A stretch of DNA of 64,000 bases from Martinezella lusitana (GTDB lineage: Bacteria; Pseudomonadota; Alphaproteobacteria; Rhizobiales; Rhizobiaceae), in NCBI RefSeq assembly GCF_010668395.1, contig NZ_WUEY01000018.1:1-64000 (forward strand). Reading direction: 5' to 3'. Under the pieces are notes generated by a model. That model made no database searches. It was not told where the DNA came from and was given only the letters and a program-made list of their open reading frames with translations. Made by a program: the position numbers and the translations under genes. Positions 47,980 to 57,893 of the stretch are shown one piece after another. The number at the start of each line of letters is the position of its first letter. Position 1 is the stretch's first letter.

Positions 47980-48863
47980 CAGGTGGCACTCCCCGCGGTT
48001 TTGCGGACAAGGGCGGCATAGGCGGCGGCCAGCACCGTGACCAGCAGCGTGACGATGAGGGCGAGCGATGCGCCGGATCCCGCCCGCTGGAAGGAGAAAG
48101 CCTCCTGATAGACGAGGATGGAAAGCGTGCGCGTGCTGTTCGCCGGGCCGCCGCGCGTCATCACCCAGATGATGTCGAAGACCTTGAAGGCCTCGATGGT
48201 GCGCAGCACCAGCGCCACCATCAGCGGCCCCACGAGATAAGGAAGGATGACGAAACGGAAGCGCTTGAAGGGGCCTGCGCCGTCAACCAGCGATGCGGCG
48301 GTGATGTCGCGCGGCACGGCCTGCAGGGCTGCAAGCGCGATGAGCGCCACGAGGGGAAAATTCTTCCAGCAGTCGGCGACGATAAGCGCCGTCAGCGCCG
48401 TGCCCGGTTCGCCGAGCCAGGAGCGATAGGCGTCGAGCAGGCCGAGCTGGGTGAGTGCCGCATTGAGAGCACCGTATTCCGGATTGTAGATCAGCCGCCA
48501 GAGTGTTGCGTTGACGACGGTTGGCAGCGCCCAGGGCAGGATCATCAGCGCGCGCAGCACGCCACGGCCCTTGAACTCCTGGTTCAGCAGCAGCGCGGCA
48601 AGCACGCCGAGCACCATTTCGGCGGCAACGGAGACGATCGCGAACCAGGCCGTGGTGATGAGGGTGCGCTGGAAATTGGAGTTCGCCAGCATCTTGGCGT
48701 AATTGTCGATGCCGACGAAATTGCCGCCGGTGCCGACAAGCTTTGCATCCGTGAAAGAAAGGCCGACGGTATCGACGAGCGGCCAGCCGATGACGGCGAC
48801 CATCACCACAAGCAGCGGCAACATCAAGAACCAGGCGCGAGTTGTCATAGAGGTGCCGGACAT
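47979..48863 (-). CDS. sugar ABC permease (MalF type)
   Basis: 294 aa, six membrane segments, with the EAA loop DITAASLVDGAGPFKRFRFVILPYL. The N-terminus (TRAWFLMLPLLVVMVAVIGWPL) is the usual first helix. It follows the binding-protein gene after a short spacer with a hairpin (48901-48923). An in-frame ATG five codons in is an alternative start. Confidence 0.95.
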   Translation of the reverse strand: MSGTSMTTRAWFLMLPLLVVMVAVIGWPLVDTVGLSFTDAKLVGTGGNFVGIDNYAKMLANSNFQRTLITTAWFAIVSVAAEMVLGVLAALLLNQEFKGRGVLRALMILPWALPTVVNATLWRLIYNPEYGALNAALTQLGLLDAYRSWLGEPGTALTALIVADCWKNFPLVALIALAALQAVPRDITAASLVDGAGPFKRFRFVILPYLVGPLMVALVLRTIEAFKVFDIIWVMTRGGPANSTRTLSILVYQEAFSFQRAGSGASLALIVTLLVTVLAAAYAALVRKTAGSAT

Positions 48864-48900
48864 GACGGGCCCCTTCTTTCATTCTTCATGGAGGATAGGG

Positions 48901-48923
48901 CGGGCGGTGACTGGCACCGCCCG
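48901..48923 (-). terminator. intra-operon hairpin after the binding-protein gene
   Basis: A nine-base GC-rich stem (48901-48909 with 48915-48923) with a 5-base loop, 10 bases past the binding-protein stop. There is no T-run. Such hairpins between the binding-protein and permease genes commonly stabilise the upstream message, giving excess binding protein. Confidence 0.6.
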
Positions 48924-48933
48924 ATTTAGAATA

Positions 48934-50172
48934 TCAGAGACCGCTGTTGTCGGCAGCCGACTTCAGCGCGTCTTCCGGCGAAGACTGGCCGAGCAGCGAT
49001 TCCTGGATCGCCTGCTGAAGTGCGGTCGACAGTTCCTGATACTTCGGCGTCGTCGGACGCGGATACATGGCGGCGAGGCCGACCTTGGCGGCCGCGATCA
49101 GTTCTTCCTGGCCCTTGGTGACGGCCGGGTCGCTGTAGGACGATGCCCAGATCGGCAGGCTGAGCTTGGCATACTGGTTCTGCGTCGCTTGCGAGGTCAT
49201 GAAGGTGATGTATTTCCAGGCCTCGTCCGGATGCTTGCTGGCCGTGGTGATGCCGAGGCCCATGGAGCCGTTGACGGCCGAGGCCTCGCTCTTGCCGGCG
49301 ACGCCCGGTGCCGGCACGACGCCGACCTTGCCGGCAACCTTGCTGTCTTTCGGGTCGTTCGCCATGTTGTACATGTAGGTCCAGTTCAGCGCGAAGGCGG
49401 CGTCACCGTTTTCGAAGACCTTGCGGACGTCCTCTTCGAGGAATTCCTTGGAGTTCGGATTGGTGAGGCCGGACTTGTAGCTGTCGACCATATATTTCAG
49501 GGCATCGAGGCCGCCGCCGTTCTGGAAGTCCGGCTTGCCGTCCTTCAGGAAGTCGCCCTTATAGGCGCTGACGAGCGTGGTGTAATCGCAGATCGCGGCT
49601 TCGGCCTGCGACCAGCTCCAGGCGATCGGCGTTGCCAGCAGACCCTTGTCCTTGATGATCTTGGCCTGTTCGTTCAGCTCGTCCCAGGTCTTCGGCGGCG
49701 TCTTGATGCCGGCCTTTTCCAGGATTTCCTTGTTGTAGAACAGGTACTTGGTATCGAGGATCCAGGGCATGCCGTAATATTTGCCGTCGTATTGGACCGT
49801 CGTCCATGCGCCCGGCAGCACGCCCTTCTTCATATCGTCGGAGACGCGCGAGGATACGTCGACCAGAACCTTGTTGGTCGCGTATTCGGCCGGCCAGATG
49901 ACGTCGAACAGCACGACGTCGTAGCCGCCGCCCGAACCCTGTGCCAGCACGGTCTTGTCGTGCAGGCCTTCGTAAGGCACGAACTCAAGATTGACCTTGA
50001 TATCCGGATTGGCCTTGGAGAAGGCATCCGTCATGGCGCGCACGTCGGCTTCGCTATAGGCAGCCTGCGCCATGAAGAGGGCATTGATCGTGGTTTCGGC
50101 AAAGGCATGCGAGGCGAAGGATGCGCCGATCAGCGCTGCGCCGAGCAATGTCTTGTTCAATGATTTCAACAT
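48934..50172 (-). CDS. sugar-binding periplasmic protein
   Basis: 412 aa. The signal peptide (LNKTLLGAALIGASFASHAFA) is followed by a family-1 solute-binding fold: VRAMTDAFSKANPDIKVNLEFVPYEGL, LFDVIWPAEYA, YYGMPWILDTKYLFYNKEILEKAG. ATG 50172 is chosen because GGAGG lies 5 bases upstream; an in-frame GTG or ATG 9 codons earlier overlaps that site. Delivers sugar to the permease pair. First gene of the operon, facing away from the ROK regulator. Confidence 0.94.
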   Translation of the reverse strand: MLKSLNKTLLGAALIGASFASHAFAETTINALFMAQAAYSEADVRAMTDAFSKANPDIKVNLEFVPYEGLHDKTVLAQGSGGGYDVVLFDVIWPAEYATNKVLVDVSSRVSDDMKKGVLPGAWTTVQYDGKYYGMPWILDTKYLFYNKEILEKAGIKTPPKTWDELNEQAKIIKDKGLLATPIAWSWSQAEAAICDYTTLVSAYKGDFLKDGKPDFQNGGGLDALKYMVDSYKSGLTNPNSKEFLEEDVRKVFENGDAAFALNWTYMYNMANDPKDSKVAGKVGVVPAPGVAGKSEASAVNGSMGLGITTASKHPDEAWKYITFMTSQATQNQYAKLSLPIWASSYSDPAVTKGQEELIAAAKVGLAAMYPRPTTPKYQELSTALQQAIQESLLGQSSPEDALKSAADNSGL

Positions 50173-50343
50173 TCCATCCTCCAGTTTTTTGACAGTCACG
50201 CGATTTTTCCAATGGCGGCCGAAGTGTCGCCATCGGGTGTCGAGCAGGCAATTGGCCGGGCCGGCTGCCGAACATCTGTCGCAGCGTCCTTTGGAGCCCG
50301 TGGGCTCCCTGCGTTCCCTGATGAAACTCTGTGGTTTCTTTTA

Positions 50344-50360
50344 AGTCAATTGTCTTGACT
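50344..50360. promoter_or_regulatory. palindromic operator between sugar operon and ROK gene
   Basis: agtcaa and ttgact arms (50344-50349 and 50355-50360) are separated by 5 bases. Each arm contains a TTGACT -35-like hexamer reading outward, so a protein bound here would cover both divergent promoters. The ROK regulator next door is the natural binder. Confidence 0.5.
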
Positions 50361-50404
50361 AATTTGTTCTTCAATATTCTATTGGTGTCAAGAGGCAAAA
50401 ACAG

Positions 50405-51607
50405 ATGAACGATATTCGCCCGATCAGGGCTACGAGCGGAACGAACCATGAGGGCACCAGTGCCCATAACCGGCGGGTGATTATTGACGCGCTGCGCCTG
50501 AACGGTGCGCTCTCCCGCGCCGATCTTGCGCGGGCCACCCGCCTGACGAAGCAGACGGTCTCCAACATCATGGAAGAGCTGGAAAACGGCGGCCTCGTCA
50601 CGTCGCGGGAAACGGTGCGGCGCGGCCGTGGCCAGCCCTCCACGCCCTATGGCCTGGTGCCGGAGGGCGCCTTCGCCATCGGCCTGCAGATCGACCGTCA
50701 CATCACCCGCGCCATCGCCGTCGATCTTGTCGGCAATGTCCTCATCCGCAAGGAGGCGAATCTCCCGGCCGGCGGACCGGCGACGGGCACGCCCGTCGTG
50801 CTGCGGCTGGTGCAGGATGTGCGCAGCGAGCTCAAGCAGCGCGTGGCGCAGGCGGAAAAGCGTCTCGTCGGCCTCGGCGCGGCGATGCCGGGGCCTTTCG
50901 GCATAGATCAGAATGATGTCGACAATCCCTGGATGATGGGCCCGTGGCAGCGCTTTCCGCTGCTGGAAACGCTGTCTGCCGGCACCGGCCTCAACGTCAC
51001 CCTGCAGAACGATGCGGCCGCCTGCGCCACGGCCGAGCGCATGGTCGGCGCGGCGCATGGTCTCGACCATGCCGTCTGCCTCTATGTCGGCTACGGTATC
51101 GGCGCGGGGCTCATTCTCGGCGGCGAGCTTTACAGCGGTGCCCATGGCAATGCCGGCGAAATCGGTATGGCCCTGTTGACGGCGGGCGGGCGGCTGACCC
51201 AGCTGGAGCATCGCGCCTCGCTCGCCTCGCTCTACGATCACCTTGGCGTCGATCCGATGGCGCCGGATATCTATTCGCTGATAAACGACCGCGCTGCCGC
51301 CGACGATCCGGATATTCTCGCCTGGATCGAAAGGGCGGCGATCGACCTGCGCTGGAGCGTGCAGCTCATCGAAACCATCTTCGATCCGCAGACGGTAATC
51401 TTGTGCGGCGGTGCGCCCGCGGCGCTGGCGCTGCGGCTGATCGCGGCCATGCAGCCGCTGTTGCCGTCGAACGCGGATCGGCCCGACCGCCTGTTGCCGC
51501 GCCTGCAGCTCGGCATGACCGACCCCTGGGCGGTGGCGCGCGGCGCGGCGGCCGAACCCATCGGCCATGCCTTCGATCCGCGCTTCTCGGCGATTCTGAA
51601 ATCCTGA
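50405..51607 (+). CDS. ROK-family transcriptional regulator
   Basis: 400 aa. The N-terminal winged helix-turn-helix (about 17-75: NRRVIIDALRLNGALSRADLARATRLTKQTVSNIMEELE) binds DNA. The ROK sugar-kinase-like domain follows, with NDAAACATAE, a glycine-rich GYGIGAGLILGG, and GNAGEIG with the start of the ROK zinc signature. A repressor or activator controlled by a sugar ligand. Divergent from the 50172 operon, with which it shares a 232-bp region carrying the palindrome. Confidence 0.93.
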   Translation: MNDIRPIRATSGTNHEGTSAHNRRVIIDALRLNGALSRADLARATRLTKQTVSNIMEELENGGLVTSRETVRRGRGQPSTPYGLVPEGAFAIGLQIDRHITRAIAVDLVGNVLIRKEANLPAGGPATGTPVVLRLVQDVRSELKQRVAQAEKRLVGLGAAMPGPFGIDQNDVDNPWMMGPWQRFPLLETLSAGTGLNVTLQNDAAACATAERMVGAAHGLDHAVCLYVGYGIGAGLILGGELYSGAHGNAGEIGMALLTAGGRLTQLEHRASLASLYDHLGVDPMAPDIYSLINDRAAADDPDILAWIERAAIDLRWSVQLIETIFDPQTVILCGGAPAALALRLIAAMQPLLPSNADRPDRLLPRLQLGMTDPWAVARGAAAEPIGHAFDPRFSAILKS

Positions 51608-51610
51608 CGT

Positions 51611-51946
51611 TTAGGGATGGCGCGGGCTGGCGCCCAGGCGCGCAAGCACCTTGTTCGGAATACCGTAACGCTGGATGACGTCGCGGCTGTTGCGCAGGCC
51701 GCAGATCTCGCGGTGAATGAACATCGCCCAGACGGCTTGGGCGGCGGTATCCACCAGCCGCTCGTGCTCCGCGCCTTCCTTGCCCTTGGCTTCGCCTTCC
51801 TGCAATGCGGCGAGCGCCGCCTCGACCTTCAGGCCGTGGTGGCCGAGCGTGCTGGCCCGTTCCGACATCATCTCGTATTCGAGAATTCCAAGTCCGGTCT
51901 CATGCGTTTGCGATGGATTGAAATTGCGCGGCGGGCGAACTGTCAT
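51611..51946 (-). CDS. small conserved hypothetical protein
   Basis: 111 aa from ATG 51946, where GGAG lies 6 bases upstream; longer in-frame starts are less likely. A helical core (GILEYEMMSERASTLGHHGLKVEAALAAL) and an Arg-rich C-terminus (NSRDVIQRYGIPNKVLARLG) are reminiscent of small rhizobial conserved proteins (possibly DUF6665), but I cannot confirm the family. Convergent with the ROK gene, 3 bases apart. Soluble; no motif for function. Confidence 0.65.
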   Translation of the reverse strand: MTVRPPRNFNPSQTHETGLGILEYEMMSERASTLGHHGLKVEAALAALQEGEAKGKEGAEHERLVDTAAQAVWAMFIHREICGLRNSRDVIQRYGIPNKVLARLGASPRHP

Positions 51947-52198
51947 AGGGGGCTCCGCATGCTGGGCGATCTGTCTGTCCTTGGTTTTACACAATTCCGG
52001 GCCGTTTCCCAAGCGTAAGCAGGCTGCCTGCGTCATCGTGATCTTGGGCGGGTAGAGCCGGAAATACTGGATTTCCCTGTCTGCCGTCTCTTTTCGGGTG
52101 GCTGGAGCCGGCCATTTGAGGTCCTATACGGCCATAAGCGCTCCATCGAGGGCAATCTCGCCGGCAACGCGAGCGCAATTCGAAGAAAGGATATCGGC

Positions 52199-52732
52199 AT
52201 GACCAAAGCGACCAGATATGACGGCAAGCACTACGTCTATCGGATCATGAACTCGCCTGTCGGCGCATTGAAGCTCGTCGGCAGCGATGATGGGCTTGCC
52301 GCCATCCTGTGGGACAATGATCGGCCGGGCCGCGTGCCGCTGCTCATCGTCGACGAGGATGCGGGCCACCCCGTCCTGCTCGAAACCGAGCGGCAGCTCC
52401 GCGAATATTTCGCCGGCGAACGACAGGCATTCGATCTGCCGCTCGACTTTGCCGGAACGGAGTTCCAGCAGAAGGTCTGGCAGGCGCTGCTCGCCATCCC
52501 CTTCGGCGAGACGAGGAGCTACCGCCAGATCGCGACGGAGATCGGCTCGGCAAAGGCGATCCGCGCGGTCGGTGCCGCCAACGGCCGCAACCCGATCTCG
52601 ATCATCGCACCATGCCATCGCGTCGTGGGGTCGGCTGGTGATCTCAGGGGCTTTGCCGGCGGCCTCGAGCGCAAGGCCTATCTGCTGAGGCTCGAGGGAG
52701 CGGACACGAAGACATTCGATTTCGCCGCCTGA
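52199..52732 (+). CDS. ogt: methylated-DNA-protein cysteine methyltransferase
   Basis: 177 aa. The C-terminal domain has the acceptor motif PCHRV (Cys139), the wing GAANGRNPI, and the helix GTEFQQKVWQALLAIPFGETRSY. It removes alkyl groups from O6-alkylguanine in DNA by transferring them to its own cysteine, once per molecule. Length and domain plan match Ogt/Ada-C. Single gene; ends before a strong bidirectional terminator. Confidence 0.96.
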   Translation: MTKATRYDGKHYVYRIMNSPVGALKLVGSDDGLAAILWDNDRPGRVPLLIVDEDAGHPVLLETERQLREYFAGERQAFDLPLDFAGTEFQQKVWQALLAIPFGETRSYRQIATEIGSAKAIRAVGAANGRNPISIIAPCHRVVGSAGDLRGFAGGLERKAYLLRLEGADTKTFDFAA

Positions 52733-52823
52733 CGTCTCCTTGGTCGTATGGGCAAGTTGGCGCCGTAAACTTCTTCTCTCTTCGGGGAGAAGGAGGTGTG
52801 CGGCAATGATCTTTTCCCATATT

Positions 52824-52857
52824 AAACAGCCCATCCGGAAAACCGGATGGGCTGTTT
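52824..52857. terminator. bidirectional terminator between ogt and the fused oxidoreductase gene
   Basis: A fifteen-base perfect stem (52824-52838 with 52843-52857) with an AAAA loop, followed by TTTCATTT on the plus strand and preceded by AT-rich sequence that gives a T-run on the minus strand. It serves both convergent genes. Confidence 0.9.
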
Positions 52858-52914
52858 TCATTTCTCGTATCCAAGCTCATCAACGGACCGTGACGTCACG
52901 ATTGGGGGTCTATC

Positions 52915-54918
52915 TCAGCCTTCGAGCCACTTCACCTGTTCCGGCGTCAGCTTGATGTCGAGCGCCGAAAGGCTGTCTTCCAGCTCGGCGATCGTGCGCG
53001 GGCCGATCAGCGGTATCACAGGGAAGGGCTGGGCGACGACATAGGCAAGCGCGATGTGGATCGGGTTGCGGCCGAACTTCTGCGCCAGTTCGATCGCCCT
53101 GTCGCGGCGGCCGAAGTTACGCTCGGAATACCAGACGCGAACGACTTCCTCGTCGTCGCGCTTGTCGCGGCCGGCGCGGTCGGTGAAGAAGCCGCGGCCC
53201 TGGCTCGACCAGGCGAAGTTCGGGATCTGCTTGGCGTTCAGCCATGCTTTCCATTCGTCGTCCGAGGCGGCGATGCAGCCGGCCCAGATCGGGTCGAGCA
53301 TTTCCGCCAGCGAGAAGTTGTTGGAAAGGGCGGCCGGCGCCGTCTTGCCGTTCTTCTCAGCGTAGGCGATGGCCTCGTCGAAGCGGGCGCGCGTCCAGTT
53401 CGAGCCGCCGAAGATGCCGCGAATGCGGCCGGCCTTCACCTCGGCATCCATGGCATCGACGAACTCGCCGACCGGAACGTCGGTATTGTCGCGATGCATG
53501 AAGTATATGTCGACATAGTCGGTCTTCAGGCGGTTAAGCGATTGGTCGAGCTGCTTGGCGATCATGTCCGGGTAGCAAAGCGGCGAATGCGCCCCCTTGC
53601 CGATCAGCACGATCTCCTCGCGCGGAACGTTGCGGCTGGTGTGCCAATCGCCGAAGATGCTCTCCGTCTTGCCGCCGCCATAGACATAGGCCGTGTCGAA
53701 GGCATTGCCGCCGGCCTCATAGAAGGCGTCGAGCGTCAGCGAGGCGGCGGCGAAATTCGGGAAGAACTCGAAGCCGAGCGTGACGAGCGATGCCGGCTTG
53801 GCGATGCCCGGAATGCTGCGCTTCGGAATGCTGCTGCCCTTGGTGACGGCCCCGCCGGCGATGTTCTTCGTCCTGTGCGCCGCCTTCTCCACCTCATATT
53901 CGAGGCCGATCGATGCGCGCCACTGGTCGAGGACCCTGAGATTGCCGATCGAATCCGCCCAGCCGATGCCGGGATAGGCGAATTCCTTGGCTCCGGCGCG
54001 GATGGCATCGCCCGCCGCATCGACTTCGAAGGAATAGAGCCAGCGCTCTTCCTTGACTTCAATTGTCCGGGTCTCGCCGCCCTTGATGAGCTCGATCTTG
54101 CCGACGCCGCCCTTGTGGCCCGATGCGAACCAGAAGTCTGCGACTTCGATACGGCCTTCCGAGCCGATGATGCGCAGCGTGTTGTCCTGGTTCGCCATGA
54201 TCGAGCACGAAACTTCGGCGATGATGCCGTTCGGGAACTTCAGCACGGCGGAAGCCCATTCGTCGACGCCCGTCTGGCCGAGATGGCCGACGCCCGAGAC
54301 CTTCTCGGGATCGAGGAAGGGCTTGCCGTCGGCAGCCCCGGCGATCAGGCGCGCCATCGATACCGGATAGCCGCCGACATCGAGGATGCCGCCGCCGGCC
54401 GTTTCGTTGGCAAACAGCCGGTGCTCCGGCTTAACCGTGCCCATGTTGAAGCCGAAGGAGGAGCGGATGATGCGCAGTTCGCCGATCGCGCCGCTTTTCA
54501 CCAGCTCGATCAGCTTCGCCGTCTGCGGATGGACGCGGTACATGAAGGCTTCGCCGGCGAAGACGCCGGCTTTCTTCGCTTCGTAATAAATGGCTTCGGC
54601 ATCGAAGGCCGAAAGCGCGATCGGCTTTTCGACAAGCACATGCTTGCCGGCGCGGATCGCCTTGATCGCCCATTCGGCGTGGCCGGTATGCGGCGTGGCG
54701 ATATAGACGGCGTCGATCTCCTTGTCGGCCAGCAAGGCGTCATAGCCGTTGACGATGCGGGCGCCGGGGAAACCATCGCCGAGACCCGGCTTGTCCGGAT
54801 TGCGGCTGGCGATGGCCACCAGCTTGCCGCTGCGGGAATGGGCGACGCCGTCGGCAAAAGTCTGCGCGATCCGGCCGGGGCCGATGATGCCCCAGCGGAT
54901 TGGTGTGTCGGTAGTCAT
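52915..54918 (-). CDS. fused Gfo/Idh/MocA oxidoreductase and aldo/keto reductase
   Basis: 667 aa, two enzymes in one chain. Residues about 1-345 form a Gfo/Idh/MocA dehydrogenase: nucleotide loop GIIGPGRIAQ, YIATPHTGHA, EKPIAL with catalytic Lys. Residues about 355-667 form an aldo/keto reductase: FDTAYVYGGG (catalytic Asp and Tyr), IGKG (Lys), YFMHRDN (His), and the coenzyme segment IPLIGPRTIAELEDSL. The frame is continuous through GSSIPKRSIPGIAKPASLVTL. It closes the second sugar operon and probably oxidises or reduces the imported sugar; substrate unknown. ATG 54918 is the start of the Rossmann domain. Confidence 0.92.
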   Translation of the reverse strand: MTTDTPIRWGIIGPGRIAQTFADGVAHSRSGKLVAIASRNPDKPGLGDGFPGARIVNGYDALLADKEIDAVYIATPHTGHAEWAIKAIRAGKHVLVEKPIALSAFDAEAIYYEAKKAGVFAGEAFMYRVHPQTAKLIELVKSGAIGELRIIRSSFGFNMGTVKPEHRLFANETAGGGILDVGGYPVSMARLIAGAADGKPFLDPEKVSGVGHLGQTGVDEWASAVLKFPNGIIAEVSCSIMANQDNTLRIIGSEGRIEVADFWFASGHKGGVGKIELIKGGETRTIEVKEERWLYSFEVDAAGDAIRAGAKEFAYPGIGWADSIGNLRVLDQWRASIGLEYEVEKAAHRTKNIAGGAVTKGSSIPKRSIPGIAKPASLVTLGFEFFPNFAAASLTLDAFYEAGGNAFDTAYVYGGGKTESIFGDWHTSRNVPREEIVLIGKGAHSPLCYPDMIAKQLDQSLNRLKTDYVDIYFMHRDNTDVPVGEFVDAMDAEVKAGRIRGIFGGSNWTRARFDEAIAYAEKNGKTAPAALSNNFSLAEMLDPIWAGCIAASDDEWKAWLNAKQIPNFAWSSQGRGFFTDRAGRDKRDDEEVVRVWYSERNFGRRDRAIELAQKFGRNPIHIALAYVVAQPFPVIPLIGPRTIAELEDSLSALDIKLTPEQVKWLEG

Positions 54919-54974
54919 GAAACGGTCCTTTCCTAAATCTGCATGCTGTCTTGGGAGGGAATGAAGGGCAGCGC

Positions 54975-56063
<1,089 letters not shown>

Positions 56064-56078
56064 ACAGGGTCCCCGGAA

Positions 56079-56915
56079 TTATTTGATTGCGCCTGCGGCG
56101 ATGCCGGCAATGAAGTGGCGTTGCAGGAGAACGAAGACGACGAGGATCGGTGCCGTCAGCATCACGGCGCCGGCCATGATGCCGCCCCACGAGACTTTGG
56201 TGAGGCCGATCAGCGTTCCGAGCGCCACGGGTGCGGTCATCATTCCCGGCCGGGAGTTGATGAGCAGCGGCCAGAGGTAGTTGTTCCAGGAGGCCAGGAA
56301 CAGGATGATGGCGAGCGCCGCCATCGTCGGCCGTGCCAGCGGCAGGGCGATGCGCAGGAAGATCTGCCATTCCTTGACGCCTTCGACGCGGGCCGCGTCG
56401 AACAGCTCGCCCGGCATCATCGAGAAGGCCTGACGCATGAACAGCACGCCGAGCGAGTTGAAGAGCGGCGGCACGATCAGCGCGACCCATGAATTGGCCA
56501 GCCCGAAATCGCGCGCCACCATGATGAACTGCGGGATGACGACGACGGAGTAGGGCAGGGTAATGGTGCCGAGGATGATGCCGATGACGCCTGAACGGCC
56601 GACGAACTGGTAGCGCGCCAGCGCCCATCCGGCCATCGAGGTCAGCAGCACCGACAGAAACGTGTAGATGACGGCAACGACGATCGAGATCGCCAGCGCG
56701 CCGAGGAAGTTGGTATCAGCCTGCAGGTTCCGGACGTTGTCCATGAAACTCGTCGACGGAGCCACGATGATATCCGGGCTGAAGATGCCGTAGTCAGGCA
56801 TGGTCGAGAAGACGAGCATCATCCAGAGCGGAAACAGCCAGATGATGGCGAGCGGCGCCAGCAGGCCGTGCAGTGCGAGCGAGCGGATCAGCGTTGATTT
56901 GGATCTTGATTTCAT
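56079..56915 (-). CDS. sugar ABC permease (MalG type)
   Basis: 278 aa, six membrane segments; EAA loop MMPGELFDAARVEGVKEWQIFLRIALPLA. The C-terminus RHFIAGIAAGAIK is MalG-like. Start ATG 56915 overlaps the partner permease stop (ATGA). Confidence 0.95.
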   Translation of the reverse strand: MKSRSKSTLIRSLALHGLLAPLAIIWLFPLWMMLVFSTMPDYGIFSPDIIVAPSTSFMDNVRNLQADTNFLGALAISIVVAVIYTFLSVLLTSMAGWALARYQFVGRSGVIGIILGTITLPYSVVVIPQFIMVARDFGLANSWVALIVPPLFNSLGVLFMRQAFSMMPGELFDAARVEGVKEWQIFLRIALPLARPTMAALAIILFLASWNNYLWPLLINSRPGMMTAPVALGTLIGLTKVSWGGIMAGAVMLTAPILVVFVLLQRHFIAGIAAGAIK

Positions 56916-57772
56916 TTCGGTTCGCGCCCCACCCAGAGATTGAGGAGAGAGATCGCCACCGCGAGGGCCGCCATGGTGTAGGCAATCGCGGAGGCATAGC
57001 CGAAGTTGGTCGACTGGAAGGCCTGGCGATACAGCAGCAGGCCGAGCGTCTCCGTCGCCCCGCCGGGGCCACCCTCGTTGGTGATCAGATACGGTTCGGT
57101 GAAGAGCTGCATGGTGCCGATGACGGACAACACGACGCAGAAGAGGATGATCGGCTTCAGAAGCGGCAGCGTGATGTGGATGAACTGCTTGAAGCGGCTG
57201 ACGCGGTCGAGCGTCGCGGCCTCGTAGACATCCTCGGGGATCGATTGCAGCCCCGACAGGATGATGATGGCGTTGTAGCCGGCCCAGCGCCAGGTGACGG
57301 CGATGATGATGAGCAGCATGGCGGCATGCGATTCGGCGAACCACGACACCGGCGCGATGCCGACCGTGCCGAGCAGCTTGTTGATGATGCCGAAGTCGAG
57401 GTTGAACATCAGCCGGAACACCGCGGCGTAGGCCACCTCGCCGACGACGACGGGCGCGAAGAAAGCGAAGCGGAAAAGGCCGCGCGCCCTCAGCAGCGGC
57501 GAGTTCAGCAGCACCGCCATGACCGTCGCAAGTCCGATCATGATCGGCACCTGGACGACAAGGATGATCAGTGTGTTCTCGAGCGCGTTGTAGAAGGCCG
57601 GGTCGCCGAACAGGCGCCCCCAATTGATCGATAGATTGAAGGCCCACGGGTTGATGCGGGTGTTCTGGAACGAGATCAGGAACGAATCGATGATCGGCCA
57701 CACCCAGAAGGCCGTGAACACCAGAAGATAGGGCGCAAGGAACGTGTAGGCGCTCCGGTTCTGCAGCCGCAT
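56912..57772 (-). CDS. sugar ABC permease (MalF type)
   Basis: 286 aa, six membrane segments; EAA loop DVYEAATLDRVSRFKQFIHITLPLL. The N-terminus AYTFLAPYLLVFTAFWVWPI is the first helix. It follows the binding-protein gene after a spacer with two strong hairpins. Confidence 0.95.
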   Translation of the reverse strand: MRLQNRSAYTFLAPYLLVFTAFWVWPIIDSFLISFQNTRINPWAFNLSINWGRLFGDPAFYNALENTLIILVVQVPIMIGLATVMAVLLNSPLLRARGLFRFAFFAPVVVGEVAYAAVFRLMFNLDFGIINKLLGTVGIAPVSWFAESHAAMLLIIIAVTWRWAGYNAIIILSGLQSIPEDVYEAATLDRVSRFKQFIHITLPLLKPIILFCVVLSVIGTMQLFTEPYLITNEGGPGGATETLGLLLYRQAFQSTNFGYASAIAYTMAALAVAISLLNLWVGREPK

Positions 57773-57818
57773 GAAAATCCTCCTCCTTTATGCGCGGTGA
57801 AATGACGCGTGACGTCGT

Positions 57819-57877
57819 ATCCCCGCCGCCGTGAGGGTGGCGGGGATGCCGGGCGCGGCTCGGGATGCGCGCCCGGC
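57819..57877 (-). repeat. tandem GC-rich hairpins in the operon
   Basis: Two perfect stems stand side by side: 57819-57827 with 57839-57847 (9 bp), and 57848-57857 with 57868-57877 (10 bp). They lie between the binding-protein gene and the first permease gene and lack a T-run, so they probably protect the binding-protein message or attenuate the permease genes. Confidence 0.75.
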
Positions 57878-57893
57878 AGTGTCACTCACTCAC

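Noticed and set aside
53056..54936. A 626-codon plus-strand frame opposite the fused oxidoreductase gene
   Set aside because: Antisense shadow; no motif, while the minus strand has two complete enzyme domains.
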